The notes under the pieces: model-generated
What the model was told of the DNA's origin: nothing
Seen by the model: the letters and a program-made list of their open reading frames with translations, nothing else
Databases searched by the model: none
Shown here: positions 9,991-18,924 of the stretch, piece after piece
Position numbering within the stretch: the first letter of the stretch is position 1
Layout of the letters: the number at the start of each line of letters is the position of its first letter
Origin: Aquirufa lenticrescens
GTDB taxonomy: Bacteria > Bacteroidota > Bacteroidia > Cytophagales > Spirosomataceae
DNA length: 64,000 bases
NCBI RefSeq assembly: GCF_019916085.1
Contig: NZ_CP049834.1
Location: 1,812,501 to 1,876,500 of the forward strand
Direction of reading: 5' to 3'
Position numbers and translations under genes: made by a program

Positions 9991-11421
9991 ATGAAAAATA
10001 TGTTAAAAGTTTTTGTACCGCTGTTGTTATTATTCTCGGCTTGTACAGAAGATATCTCTCAATTAAATATCGAGACTAAAAGGCCAGCAGCTGTTCCAGC
10101 TCCTACCTTGTTCTCGAATGCGACTAAGACCCTTGCTGGGACTTTAGCGTCTGCTAGTGTGAACACGAACGTGTTCCGTTTTACAGTTAGCCACTGGGCT
10201 ATGGCTGTATACCAAGATGAAGCTCAATATGATTTCTCTACTCGTAACATCCCTCAAGGATGGTGGACAACAATGTACCGTGATGTGTTAGCTGATTATA
10301 ATGAATCAGCTAAGTTAATCAACGCGGATGCTACGTTAACTGCTGGCGAGAAAGCGAATAAATTAGCGATTATCGACATCATGCAAGTGTATACGTATTC
10401 TATCTTAGTGAATACTTTCGGAAATGTTCCTTACACGGAAGCATTACAACCGACTAACTTATTCCCTAAGTATGATGATGCTAAGACAATCCACACGGAT
10501 TTATTAGCACGTTTGAACTCAGACATCACTAAATTGAACACTTCAGCTGCTGGTTTTGCTTCAGGCGAAGATTTAGTTTACAAAGGTTCTGTTTCAAACT
10601 GGTTAAAGTTTGCTAACACATTACGAATGAAGTTAGGTATGATTGTTGCTGACGAGAATGCTGCTGCTGCTAAGTCTGCGGTAGAAGCGTCTGATGCTGG
10701 TGCAATTGCTGCTTCTGCAAACAACGGTTTATTTGCATACCAATCTGCATCTCCTAACCAAAATCCATTATATGTTGATATCGTAACAGGTGGTCGTCAA
10801 GATTATATCGCTGCGAAAGACTTAATGGATAAATTGTTAGGATGGAATGACCCACGTACTGGTTTGTATTTCTCTAAAAATAACGCTGGTGCTTATGCTG
10901 GTGGTATCGTAGGTAAATCAAATACATTCGTTGATTTCTCTCGTGCAGGTGCTAAAGTGATCGCTGCGGCTGATCCTTATGTATTTGCTGACGTAGTAGA
11001 AACAGAATTCTTACGTGCTGAGGCGGCTGAGCGTGGTTATGCTGTAGCTGGTTCTGCTGAATCTCACTATAACAAAGCAATCACTGCTTCTATCTTATAT
11101 TGGGGTGGAACACAAGCAGAGGCTGATGCTTATTTAGCTCAACCTGATGTAGCTTATACTACAGCTGCAGGTAATTGGAAGCAAAAAATCGGAACTCAAA
11201 AATGGATCGCTCTTTACAACCGTCCTTACGAAGGTTGGACTGAATTGCGTCGTTTAGACTTCCCGGTGATTACTGCTCCAGTAAAAGCTAAGTCTGGCTT
11301 CCCAACTCGTTTATCTTATCCAGCTAACGAGCAAACTTTAAATGGTGCTAACTACACAGCGGCTGCTTCTGCAGTTGGTGGTGACGTTGTAACTACGAAG
11401 TTGTTCTGGGATAAAAACTAA
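9991..11421 (+). CDS. SusD-like lipoprotein of the SusD-like_2 group (pair 2)
   Basis: A 476-residue lipoprotein with a signal ending LFSAC (Cys near residue 18). It belongs to the second SusD-like Pfam group (Susd and RagB outer-membrane lipoprotein) rather than canonical SusD: note WWTTMYRDVLADYNE, VNTFGNVPYTEAL, and the C-terminal QKWIALYNRPYEGWTELRRLDFP, which is typical of that group. It binds nutrient at the surface and hands it to the SusC partner that ends 21 bp upstream. This group often accompanies SusC proteins of mixed, including peptide, specificity; the ligand here is not known. Confidence 0.9.
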   Translation: MKNMLKVFVPLLLLFSACTEDISQLNIETKRPAAVPAPTLFSNATKTLAGTLASASVNTNVFRFTVSHWAMAVYQDEAQYDFSTRNIPQGWWTTMYRDVLADYNESAKLINADATLTAGEKANKLAIIDIMQVYTYSILVNTFGNVPYTEALQPTNLFPKYDDAKTIHTDLLARLNSDITKLNTSAAGFASGEDLVYKGSVSNWLKFANTLRMKLGMIVADENAAAAKSAVEASDAGAIAASANNGLFAYQSASPNQNPLYVDIVTGGRQDYIAAKDLMDKLLGWNDPRTGLYFSKNNAGAYAGGIVGKSNTFVDFSRAGAKVIAAADPYVFADVVETEFLRAEAAERGYAVAGSAESHYNKAITASILYWGGTQAEADAYLAQPDVAYTTAAGNWKQKIGTQKWIALYNRPYEGWTELRRLDFPVITAPVKAKSGFPTRLSYPANEQTLNGANYTAAASAVGGDVVTTKLFWDKN

Positions 11422-11443
11422 TTCTTAGTTTTTAGAACGAATT

Positions 11444-11477
11444 AAAAAGGGCGACCCGCAAGGGTCACCCTTTTTTT
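11444..11477 (+). terminator. Rho-independent terminator of SusCD pair 2
   Basis: A hairpin with GGGCGACCC and GGGTCACCC arms closes on a GCAA (GNRA-type) tetraloop and is followed by seven T. It is 23 bp after the SusD-like stop. Confidence 0.9.
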
Positions 11478-11611
11478 GTTAGGGTAACTAATAAACTTTA
11501 TTAATGAATAATTAGGCCAATATATGTCATTTAGCGTGTTTTTTGTTTTGCATAAATATTTTTTATGATAAACATATAATTGTTTAATTATTATGCCCAA
11601 AACTTAAACAA

Positions 11612-11619
11612 TATATTTG
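11612..11619 (+). promoter_or_regulatory. Candidate -7 promoter box (TATATTTG) for SusCD pair 3
   Basis: TATATTTG matches the Bacteroidota -7 consensus TAnnTTTG and lies 39 bp before the SusC start. No good TTG is seen 17-21 bases upstream, so the -33 element is weak or absent. The 237-bp gap is otherwise AT-rich with no further structure after the pair 2 terminator. Confidence 0.45.
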
Positions 11620-11658
11620 AGGTTCATAACATTATCCTTCATTTTAAAAATGTTCATT

Positions 11659-14600
11659 ATGAAAAAAACGCTACTATTAAGTATGGTCTTGTGGCTGACG
11701 GCAATGGTTCCATTGTTTGCCCAGGACAGATCAATCACAGGAAAGGTGACCGGAGATGACGGTTCTTCTTTGCCAGGGGTTAACATCGCAGTAAAAGGGA
11801 CTAATAAAGGTACTAACACAGATGTGGATGGTGCTTTTAAGTTAACTGTGCCTTCGAATGCCGTGTTAATTGTTAGTTCAGTGGGTTATGCTCCACAAGA
11901 AGTTAAAGTAGGTAATAGAACGGTGATTAATGTTTCTCTTGCTTCTGCTACTTCAACTTTAGACGAAGTGGTTATCACTACGTTTGGTACTGCAAAGAAA
12001 GCATCCTTTACAGGTTCATCTGCGAAAGTCAGTGCAGAGAAGTTAGGGGTTAGACCAATTACCAATATTGGTCAAGCTTTAGAAGGTATTGCACCAGGTA
12101 TCACTACTACGTCGACTTCTGGTCAGCCAGGTTCTGCTCCAGCGGTGCGTATTCGTGGTTTTGGTTCGATTTCCTCTTCGAATGACCCATTATATGTAGT
12201 GGATGGTGTGCCCTACTCAGCTAGTATCGCGAATTTAAATAATGATGATATTGAGTCGATTACGGTATTGAAAGATGCGGCTTCTACTGCACTTTATGGT
12301 GCGCGTGCTGCTAACGGTGTTGTGATGGTAACCACTAAAAAGGGTACAAAAGGTAAAAATACGATCAACATTAAGTACACTAAAGGTTTTAACACGCGTG
12401 CGCTACCTGAATATGATCGCGTAGGTGCGGCGGATTATTACCCATTAATGTGGGAGTCGAATCGCAATAACTTAGCTTACCGTGCAACGAACCCTGTAGC
12501 CATTGCGACAGCAAATGCGACGGCTTCTGCTGGTTTAGGTGCTATCGTAGGTACTGGTTATAACGTATACAATGTGCCATTCGCTCAATTAGTAGGAACA
12601 GATGGTAAATTAAATGCGTCAGCTCAATTAATTTATAATCCAGATGATTTAAACTGGGAAAAAGCAGTTATGCGTCAGGGTATACGTGATGAGGTAAATG
12701 CAAACTTCTCTGGATCGAATGGTAAGTCAGATTACTTCTTGTCTGTTTCTTATTTAAATGATAAGGGATATCAGATTAAATCTGATTATGATCGTTTTAC
12801 GGCTCGTTTAAATGTGAATTCCCAAATGAACAATTGGTTCAAAGTAGGTGCAAACATGAATACAACCGTAACGACTTCAAATCAGTCTACGGCCGATGGA
12901 GGAACTTCTTTTGTGAACCCATTCTTCTTTACACGTGGTATGGCGCCTATTTATCCAGTTTATGCCTATGATCCGGCTAGTCCTGGTTCTTTCTTGACTT
13001 TGGAAAATGGAAGACGTCGTTACGACTACGGTAACTTAAGTGCTTTAGGTTTATCAAACCGTCCTCAATATGGTGGTCGTCACGTAGTGGCTGAAACTGA
13101 ATTGAATGAGAACTTCTTCCGTAGAAATTTATTAGGCGGTCGTGCATACGGAGAAATCTCTTTCTTGAAAGATTTTAAATTTACGAATAGTGTAGGTGTG
13201 GATATCACGAATGCGAATTCGATCGTTTTTGGTAACCCAGAAATTGGTGATGGAGCTCCAGCAGGTCGTGCTTCGAACACATTTGAGAATATTACGAATT
13301 ACAACTTATCTCAGTTGTTAACATATAACCACTCTTTTGGAAAGCATAATGTAGATGCCCTAGTAGGACATGAAAACTACAATTTGGTATCTAATAGCTT
13401 AGATGGTTCTCGTTCTCAGCAAATCTTAGATGGTAACTATGAGTTGATTAACTTCACTACGACGACGAACTTAACCTCTCAGTATGATATTCGTCGTGTA
13501 GAGGGTTTCTTCTCTCGTTTGAACTACGATTATGATTCAAAGTACTTTGTTTCATTCTCTGCTCGTCGTGATGGTTCTTCGAAATTCTATCAAGATAAGC
13601 GTTGGGGTACATTCTACTCAGCTTCAGCAGCTTGGCGTTTAGATCAGGAGGACTTTATTAAGGAATTGACTTTTATCGATAACTTGAAATTGAGAAGTTC
13701 ATGGGGCCAAACAGGTAACGATGGTGGTATCAGCAACTATGCTTGGCAGCCATTGTATGCTTTAGGTTGGAACAATGCGACAGAGCCAGGTATTTTACAA
13801 TCCTCTTTAGGAAGTAAATCATTAGAGTGGGAGACTAATACAGCATTCGATGTGGCCTTAGAATTCGGTTTATTCAAAAACAGAATCTCTGGTACGGTTG
13901 AATATTTCGATCGCCAGTCTACTAACTTGATTTTTGCAGTACCTCTTCCCTTATCAGTAGGTATTGGTACAGAGACACGTAATATCGGTTCGATGTATAA
14001 CCGTGGTATCGAGTTACAGTTAGCAGGGGATTTAGTTCGTACGAAAGACTTCGTTTGGAATATTGATTTGAATGCGACAAAATTAGAGAATAAGATCACG
14101 AAGATGCCTGCGGAAAGCAAGGAAATCATCGACGGAACTAAGAAGTTAAAAGAGGGTAGCTCTTTATATGACTATTGGTTGCGTGAGTACAAAGGCGTTA
14201 ACCCAGAGACGGGTGTAGCAGAATACCGTGCGATCTCTTATGTAGCTTCTAACTCTAGAATTACAGCCAATGGAGATACATTAACTAATAACATTGCGAA
14301 TGCGCGTTATTGGTATAACGGTACTTCGATTCCAGATTTAACGGGATCAGTTAATACCTCACTTCGTTACAAAGGCTTCTCTTTATCTGCTTTAATGGTG
14401 TATCAATTAGGTGGTAAAGTTTATGACGCTGCTTATGCAGGTTTAATGGGAGCAGGTTACCACAATGCGAAGCATGTGGATATCTTGAAGCGTTGGGTTA
14501 ATCCAGGTGATATCACAGATGTGCCACGTATGGATAATGGCCGTACTGCTGACTTTGATGCGGCATCTGACCGTTGGTTAATAGATGGAAGCTTTATGAA

Positions 14601-14811
14601 CATTCGTACGGTAACATTATCTTACCGTTTACCTAAGTCGGTGATGAATCGTTTGAAAATTGACAACGCACAGGTGTATGTGAGTGGGGAAAACTTCTTA
14701 ATGTTATCACGTAGAAGTGGGATGAACGTTCAGCAGAACTTTGGTGGAACAACAAGTAATGTTTATAGCCCAGCGAAGTCATTAGTATTAGGTCTATCAT
14801 TCTCTTTATAA
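11659..14811 (+). CDS. SusC/RagA family TonB-dependent outer-membrane transporter (pair 3)
   Basis: 1050 residues from ATG 11659 (MKKTLLLSMVLWLTAMVPLFAQ), which begins the signal peptide; in-frame ATGs at 11617 and 11650 are less likely. Domains: carboxypeptidase-regulatory-like (about 23-103, SLPGVNIAVKGTNKGT), TonB-box-like LDEVVITT, plug with VRIRGFGSISSSNDPLYVVDG and ALYGARAANGVVMVTTKKG, then the barrel ending GLSFSL. It is the closest of the three to the generic SusC/RagA consensus. The canonical SusD partner follows after 9 bp. A TATATTTG box at 11612 suggests its own promoter. The substrate is unknown. Confidence 0.93.
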   Translation: MKKTLLLSMVLWLTAMVPLFAQDRSITGKVTGDDGSSLPGVNIAVKGTNKGTNTDVDGAFKLTVPSNAVLIVSSVGYAPQEVKVGNRTVINVSLASATSTLDEVVITTFGTAKKASFTGSSAKVSAEKLGVRPITNIGQALEGIAPGITTTSTSGQPGSAPAVRIRGFGSISSSNDPLYVVDGVPYSASIANLNNDDIESITVLKDAASTALYGARAANGVVMVTTKKGTKGKNTINIKYTKGFNTRALPEYDRVGAADYYPLMWESNRNNLAYRATNPVAIATANATASAGLGAIVGTGYNVYNVPFAQLVGTDGKLNASAQLIYNPDDLNWEKAVMRQGIRDEVNANFSGSNGKSDYFLSVSYLNDKGYQIKSDYDRFTARLNVNSQMNNWFKVGANMNTTVTTSNQSTADGGTSFVNPFFFTRGMAPIYPVYAYDPASPGSFLTLENGRRRYDYGNLSALGLSNRPQYGGRHVVAETELNENFFRRNLLGGRAYGEISFLKDFKFTNSVGVDITNANSIVFGNPEIGDGAPAGRASNTFENITNYNLSQLLTYNHSFGKHNVDALVGHENYNLVSNSLDGSRSQQILDGNYELINFTTTTNLTSQYDIRRVEGFFSRLNYDYDSKYFVSFSARRDGSSKFYQDKRWGTFYSASAAWRLDQEDFIKELTFIDNLKLRSSWGQTGNDGGISNYAWQPLYALGWNNATEPGILQSSLGSKSLEWETNTAFDVALEFGLFKNRISGTVEYFDRQSTNLIFAVPLPLSVGIGTETRNIGSMYNRGIELQLAGDLVRTKDFVWNIDLNATKLENKITKMPAESKEIIDGTKKLKEGSSLYDYWLREYKGVNPETGVAEYRAISYVASNSRITANGDTLTNNIANARYWYNGTSIPDLTGSVNTSLRYKGFSLSALMVYQLGGKVYDAAYAGLMGAGYHNAKHVDILKRWVNPGDITDVPRMDNGRTADFDAASDRWLIDGSFMNIRTVTLSYRLPKSVMNRLKIDNAQVYVSGENFLMLSRRSGMNVQQNFGGTTSNVYSPAKSLVLGLSFSL

Positions 14812-14820
14812 TATAGAATC

Positions 14821-16302
14821 ATGAAAAAGAAATATTTAGGTTACTTTTCGCTTGTATTCGCATTATTACTTTCATCATGCGAGGAAGCTTATTTAGATAC
14901 TACCCCTACGGCTAGTATTGATGCAGGGTCAGCTTATGCTACTACAAAGAATGCGGCATCTGCTATTAACGGTATTTACCGTTCATTTATCGTACGTTAC
15001 TTAAGTTCGCAAGGGCACTCGGGTCACCCGGCCATGATGATTATTTTAGATCACATGGGAGAGGATATGATCATTGGAACTACAGCTGCTTCTTGGCACC
15101 AAAACGAGACTCGTTGGGTAGCTCACCGTTCTGATGTGAATACAATGGTGCAATTCCCGTATGAAATGTATTACCGTATCATTGGTAATGCGAATATCGG
15201 TATCGCAAATATTGACAAGGCAGTAGGTCCTGCGGCTGAAAGAAACGCTCTGAAAGGAGAAGCTTTAGCACTACGTGCTTTTGGTTATTTCAACTTAGTG
15301 CAATTGTACGGTAAGCGTTACGATGCAACAGCTAAGCCTAATGCACAATTAGGTGTTCCTTTAGTTTTAGAACCTACTACAGAAGGAAAACCACGTAATA
15401 CGGTAGAAGAAGTATATGCTCAGATCAATAAGGATTTAGCAGATGCTTCGGCTTTATTAACAACGTCTCGTTTAAACAAATCACACATTAATTTAAGTGT
15501 GGTGAAAGGTTTACAAGCACGAGTAGCTTTAGTGCAACAAGATTGGGCTAATGCAGCTAAGTTTGCAGCAGAAGCACGTGCGGGATATGTTCCGATGACG
15601 GCTACTATGTACCAAGATGGATTCCAAGATATTACGAATTCAGAGTGGATGTGGGGCTTTGATCACTTAGAAGATCAAACGGAATATTTCGGTGGATATC
15701 ACTCATACATTTCTTGTAACTACAACTCTACTGTAATTAGAACGTACCCTAAGGTTATTAATAGCTTATTGTACAAGCAAATTCCAGCTACAGACGTAAG
15801 AGCTAAAATGTGGGTTGAAACTCCTACTGCAGCTAATTCTATCGTGCCTCCAGGAGGTGTTCGTCCTAAATTCTTGAATCAAAAATTCAGATTGCCAGGT
15901 ACGCCATCTACTTCAGCTATGGGAGATGTTCCTTATATGCGTGCAGCTGAGATGTATTTAATTGAAGCAGAAGCAAAAGCTCGTTTAAACGATGCTGCAG
16001 GTGCTTCGCAAGTATTGTTTGACTTAGTAAAAACACGTGACGCTAGTTATGTGAAGTCAACTAAAACTGGTGTTGCTTTAATTGATGAAATTTTAGTTCA
16101 ACGTCGTGTAGAGCTTTGGGGTGAAGGACACCGTTTCTTAGACTTGAAGCGTACAAATGCGGCATTGAACAGAAATGGAACGAATGCCATAGCTTCGGTT
16201 GCCTTATTATTTGATGTGGCTCCTGGTGATGTACGTTGGGAATTCTTAATTCCTCGTCGTGAGATTAATGCAAATCCAGCGATCGTACAAAATCCATTAT
16301 AA
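14821..16302 (+). CDS. SusD/RagB family surface nutrient-binding lipoprotein (pair 3)
   Basis: A 493-residue lipoprotein with a signal ending LLSSC. Canonical RagB/SusD features are ALKGEALALRAFGYFNLVQLYG (first TPR helices), GVPLVLEPTTEGKPRNTVEEVYAQI, and the C-terminal EILVQRRVELWGEGHRFLDLKR and WEFLIPRREINANP. It binds the nutrient at the cell surface for the SusC encoded 9 bp upstream. A strong terminator follows 15 bp after the stop. The ligand is not predictable from sequence. Confidence 0.94.
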   Translation: MKKKYLGYFSLVFALLLSSCEEAYLDTTPTASIDAGSAYATTKNAASAINGIYRSFIVRYLSSQGHSGHPAMMIILDHMGEDMIIGTTAASWHQNETRWVAHRSDVNTMVQFPYEMYYRIIGNANIGIANIDKAVGPAAERNALKGEALALRAFGYFNLVQLYGKRYDATAKPNAQLGVPLVLEPTTEGKPRNTVEEVYAQINKDLADASALLTTSRLNKSHINLSVVKGLQARVALVQQDWANAAKFAAEARAGYVPMTATMYQDGFQDITNSEWMWGFDHLEDQTEYFGGYHSYISCNYNSTVIRTYPKVINSLLYKQIPATDVRAKMWVETPTAANSIVPPGGVRPKFLNQKFRLPGTPSTSAMGDVPYMRAAEMYLIEAEAKARLNDAAGASQVLFDLVKTRDASYVKSTKTGVALIDEILVQRRVELWGEGHRFLDLKRTNAALNRNGTNAIASVALLFDVAPGDVRWEFLIPRREINANPAIVQNPL

Positions 16303-16317
16303 TTTATTTTGTAATTT

Positions 16318-16350
16318 AAAGGTGGCTAATTTATTAGCCACCTTTTTTTG
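16318..16350 (+). terminator. Rho-independent terminator of SusCD pair 3
   Basis: The arms GGTGGCTAA and TTAGCCACC form a perfect 9-bp stem followed by seven T. The next gene starts only 14 bp after the T run. Confidence 0.92.
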
Positions 16351-16364
16351 TTTAAATCTATCCT

Positions 16365-18767
16365 ATGAAAAAAACATGGCTTATTGCGGCGCTTAGCGTC
16401 CTATCTTTATCTCCTTCGTTCGCGCAGGACGATTCCTATCAATTGCCTCCTAAAGCGATTGCGGACTTATTGCTGGCGAAACCCACGCCCTTAGTGCGAA
16501 TTGATTCCAAGGCAGAATATTTGTTATTATTAGGTCGTAATTCCTATCCTACGGTAGAGGAACTAGGCCAACCAGAAATGAAAATTGCGGGTCTTCGCTT
16601 GAATCCCTTGAATTTTTCTCCGTCTCGCCAAAGTCCCATCAGCAGCATTACCTTGCAAACGATTCGTACTGGAGCGAAAGTAGAAATCACCGGTTTACCT
16701 AAAAACCTAGCTGCCGGATCAATCGCTTGGAATCCGTCGGAAACGAAAATCGCGTTTGCTCAAACCGAGGTGAATGGAGTGGATTTGTATGTTATTGATT
16801 TGGCATCGAAAAAAGCGACGCGTATCAATAGCGCTCCTTTAAATCAAGTGTTGGGAAATGCCTTTACTTGGGTGGACGACCAAACAATTCTTTACAAGGT
16901 CACGACGCATGATGCGGCCGGAGCTCCTAAACGTCCGATTACGCCTAAAGGACCGACCATTCAACAGAATGTAGGAAAAGCGGCACCAAGACCGACGTTC
17001 CAGGATTTGATTAAATCTCCTTATGATGAGAGTTTATTCTCGTATTATGCAGAAGCCCAATTAGTGGTGTATAAAAATGGTGCAAATAAGAAAATAGGGG
17101 AGCCTGCTTTATTCAATTCCTTTCAATTATCACCGGACAGAAAGTATATCTTAACGCGTTCTGTAGCAAAGCCTTTCTCGTATGCCGTAACGGCATATGG
17201 TTTCCCTACGACGGTGAAAGTCTTAGATTTGGACGGAAAAACAATCAAAGAAATTGCGAAACTACCGTCAGCGGAGAGTGCTCCGGCTGGAAATGATAAT
17301 GTGCAAAATGTGCCGCGTGGCTTTGATTGGCGTGATGATGAGCCTGCTTCTTTAGTGTATGCCATGCCTTTAGATAGTGGTTTTATTAAAAAGCAGGTCG
17401 ATTTTCATGATGCCGTTTACTCCTTGTCTGCTCCCTTTACGCAGGAGGCAAAAGAATTATTCAAGACCAAGACTCGTTTTGCTGGGGTGATTTGGGGAAA
17501 TGCTAAAGTGGCTTTAGTGACTGAGGTGTTGCGTGGTAGACAAACGTCGAAAGTAAGTCGTTATTCTCCAGCAGATGGAACGATGGAGGTATTATACGAA
17601 CGGAATTTGACGGATGCCTACAAAAATCCAGGAAGTCCGGTGTTGACGAAAAATGCCTTAGGTCGCGAGGTGATTCAATTCACAGATAACGGGACTAAAA
17701 TTTTGATGAACAATCCGGTGGGTTCTTCGGATCAAGGGGATCTTCCATTTATCTCGAAATTTGATTTAGCGACGAAGAAGAATGAGATTATTTGGCGCGC
17801 AAAACCAGGCTACTTTGAACAAGTAGAGGAAGTAATTGATGCAGACAAACTAATCGTTTTAAGTAGAAAGGAATCACAAACGGAGGTGCCTAACTATTTT
17901 ATCAAGAACTTGTTAAATCCTGCTCAGGATAAGGCTTTGACCCAATTTGAAAATCCTTATCCAAATTTAGTGGGTATCACCAAGGAAAAAATCAAATACA
18001 AGCGTGCGGATGGTGTAGACCTAACGGGCGATTTATATCTGCCTAAAGGGTATAATAAAGAGAAGGATGGTCCATTGCCGGTATTGATTTGGGCTTATCC
18101 ACGTGAATTTAATTCAGCGGCAGATGCAGCGCAGATTCGCGGTAGCAAGGATCGTTTCACGACACTTAGCTGGGCATCGCCTATTTATTATGCGACTCAG
18201 GGATACGCGATTTTAGACAATGCGGAGATGCCGATTGTGTCGACGGATGCTTCTAAAAAGCCGAATGACAACTTCGTTGATCAATTACGTTTAAATGCTT
18301 CAGCGGCCATTGACCATTTAGTACAGTTAGGAGTGGGCGATCGCAAGCGTATGGCCGTGGGTGGTCACAGTTACGGTGCCTTTATGACTGCGAATTTATT
18401 AGCGCATACCGATTTATTTAAAGCGGGTATCGCACGTAGTGGGGCTTATAATCGTACATTGACTCCTTTTGGGTTCCAAAACGAAGACCGCACCTACTGG
18501 CAAGCTCCGCAATTGTACTATGAAATGAGTCCATTCAGCTACGCAGATAAAATCAAAGAACCGATTTTATTAGTGCACGGTGAGCAAGACGATAACACGG
18601 GTACATTCCCTATCAACTCAGAGCGTTTGTACGCTGCCTTGAAAGGAAACGGAGGAACGACTCGTTTTGTCTACTTACCTTACGAAGCGCATAGCTACAG
18701 AGGAAAGGAAAACGTTTTACACTTGCTTTGGGAGCAATTTCAATGGTTAGAAAAATACGTTAAGTAA
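16365..18767 (+). CDS. Secreted S9 prolyl-oligopeptidase family serine peptidase (glutamyl endopeptidase-like)
   Basis: 800 residues with a Sec signal ending PSFAQ. The N-terminal part (about 25-530) should form a beta-propeller and the C-terminal part (about 540-800) an alpha/beta-hydrolase. The nucleophile is Ser669 in GGHSYGAF; the likely acid is Asp742 or Asp743 in HGEQDDN and the base His776 in YEAHSY. The stretch IWAYPREFNSAADAAQIRGS resembles the plant-type glutamyl endopeptidase (S9D) branch, so cleavage after acidic residues is possible but not proven. It starts 14 bp after the SusCD pair 3 terminator and is followed by two strong terminators. It is likely periplasmic and works on peptides. 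Confidence 0.88.
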   Translation: MKKTWLIAALSVLSLSPSFAQDDSYQLPPKAIADLLLAKPTPLVRIDSKAEYLLLLGRNSYPTVEELGQPEMKIAGLRLNPLNFSPSRQSPISSITLQTIRTGAKVEITGLPKNLAAGSIAWNPSETKIAFAQTEVNGVDLYVIDLASKKATRINSAPLNQVLGNAFTWVDDQTILYKVTTHDAAGAPKRPITPKGPTIQQNVGKAAPRPTFQDLIKSPYDESLFSYYAEAQLVVYKNGANKKIGEPALFNSFQLSPDRKYILTRSVAKPFSYAVTAYGFPTTVKVLDLDGKTIKEIAKLPSAESAPAGNDNVQNVPRGFDWRDDEPASLVYAMPLDSGFIKKQVDFHDAVYSLSAPFTQEAKELFKTKTRFAGVIWGNAKVALVTEVLRGRQTSKVSRYSPADGTMEVLYERNLTDAYKNPGSPVLTKNALGREVIQFTDNGTKILMNNPVGSSDQGDLPFISKFDLATKKNEIIWRAKPGYFEQVEEVIDADKLIVLSRKESQTEVPNYFIKNLLNPAQDKALTQFENPYPNLVGITKEKIKYKRADGVDLTGDLYLPKGYNKEKDGPLPVLIWAYPREFNSAADAAQIRGSKDRFTTLSWASPIYYATQGYAILDNAEMPIVSTDASKKPNDNFVDQLRLNASAAIDHLVQLGVGDRKRMAVGGHSYGAFMTANLLAHTDLFKAGIARSGAYNRTLTPFGFQNEDRTYWQAPQLYYEMSPFSYADKIKEPILLVHGEQDDNTGTFPINSERLYAALKGNGGTTRFVYLPYEAHSYRGKENVLHLLWEQFQWLEKYVK

Positions 18768-18784
18768 GGCGAAAAAAAGGAAGC

Positions 18785-18817
18785 AAAAGAGGGCGCCCCG
18801 CAGGGGCGCCCTCTTTT
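18785..18817. terminator. Strong hairpin terminator after the S9 peptidase
   Basis: A perfect 15-bp stem (AAAAGAGGGCGCCCC with its complement) on a GCA loop, ending in TTTT. The A-rich left side makes it usable from both strands. Confidence 0.88.
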
Positions 18818-18853
18818 GTTATGTATACGCAGCATTTTTATGCTTTATGCTTT

Positions 18854-18892
18854 AAAAAGAGAGGCGGCCCGCAGGGCCGCCTCTCTTTTTTT
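18854..18892. terminator. Second strong hairpin terminator between convergent genes
   Basis: A perfect 17-bp stem (AAAAAGAGAGGCGGCCC with its complement) on a GCA loop, with flanking A and T runs. It probably serves the minus-strand M13 gene as well as backing up the terminator at 18785. Confidence 0.88.
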
Positions 18893-18917
18893 ATCTCTAC
18901 TCTATAATCTCTTATCT
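18890..18917. repeat. Period-7 (heptamer) array, 4 units
   Basis: Four heptamers in one register (TTTATCT, CTACTCT, ATAATCT, CTTATCT) run from the terminator. One more heptamer (AGAAAGA) then reaches the stop codon of the M13 gene exactly. The units are the same family as in the array at 41813-41903. Confidence 0.75.
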
Positions 18918-18924
18918 AGAAAGA

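Noticed and set aside
13737-14129. 130-codon open frame antisense to SusC 3
   Set aside because: It lies wholly inside a clear SusC gene on the other strand and shows no protein-like features.
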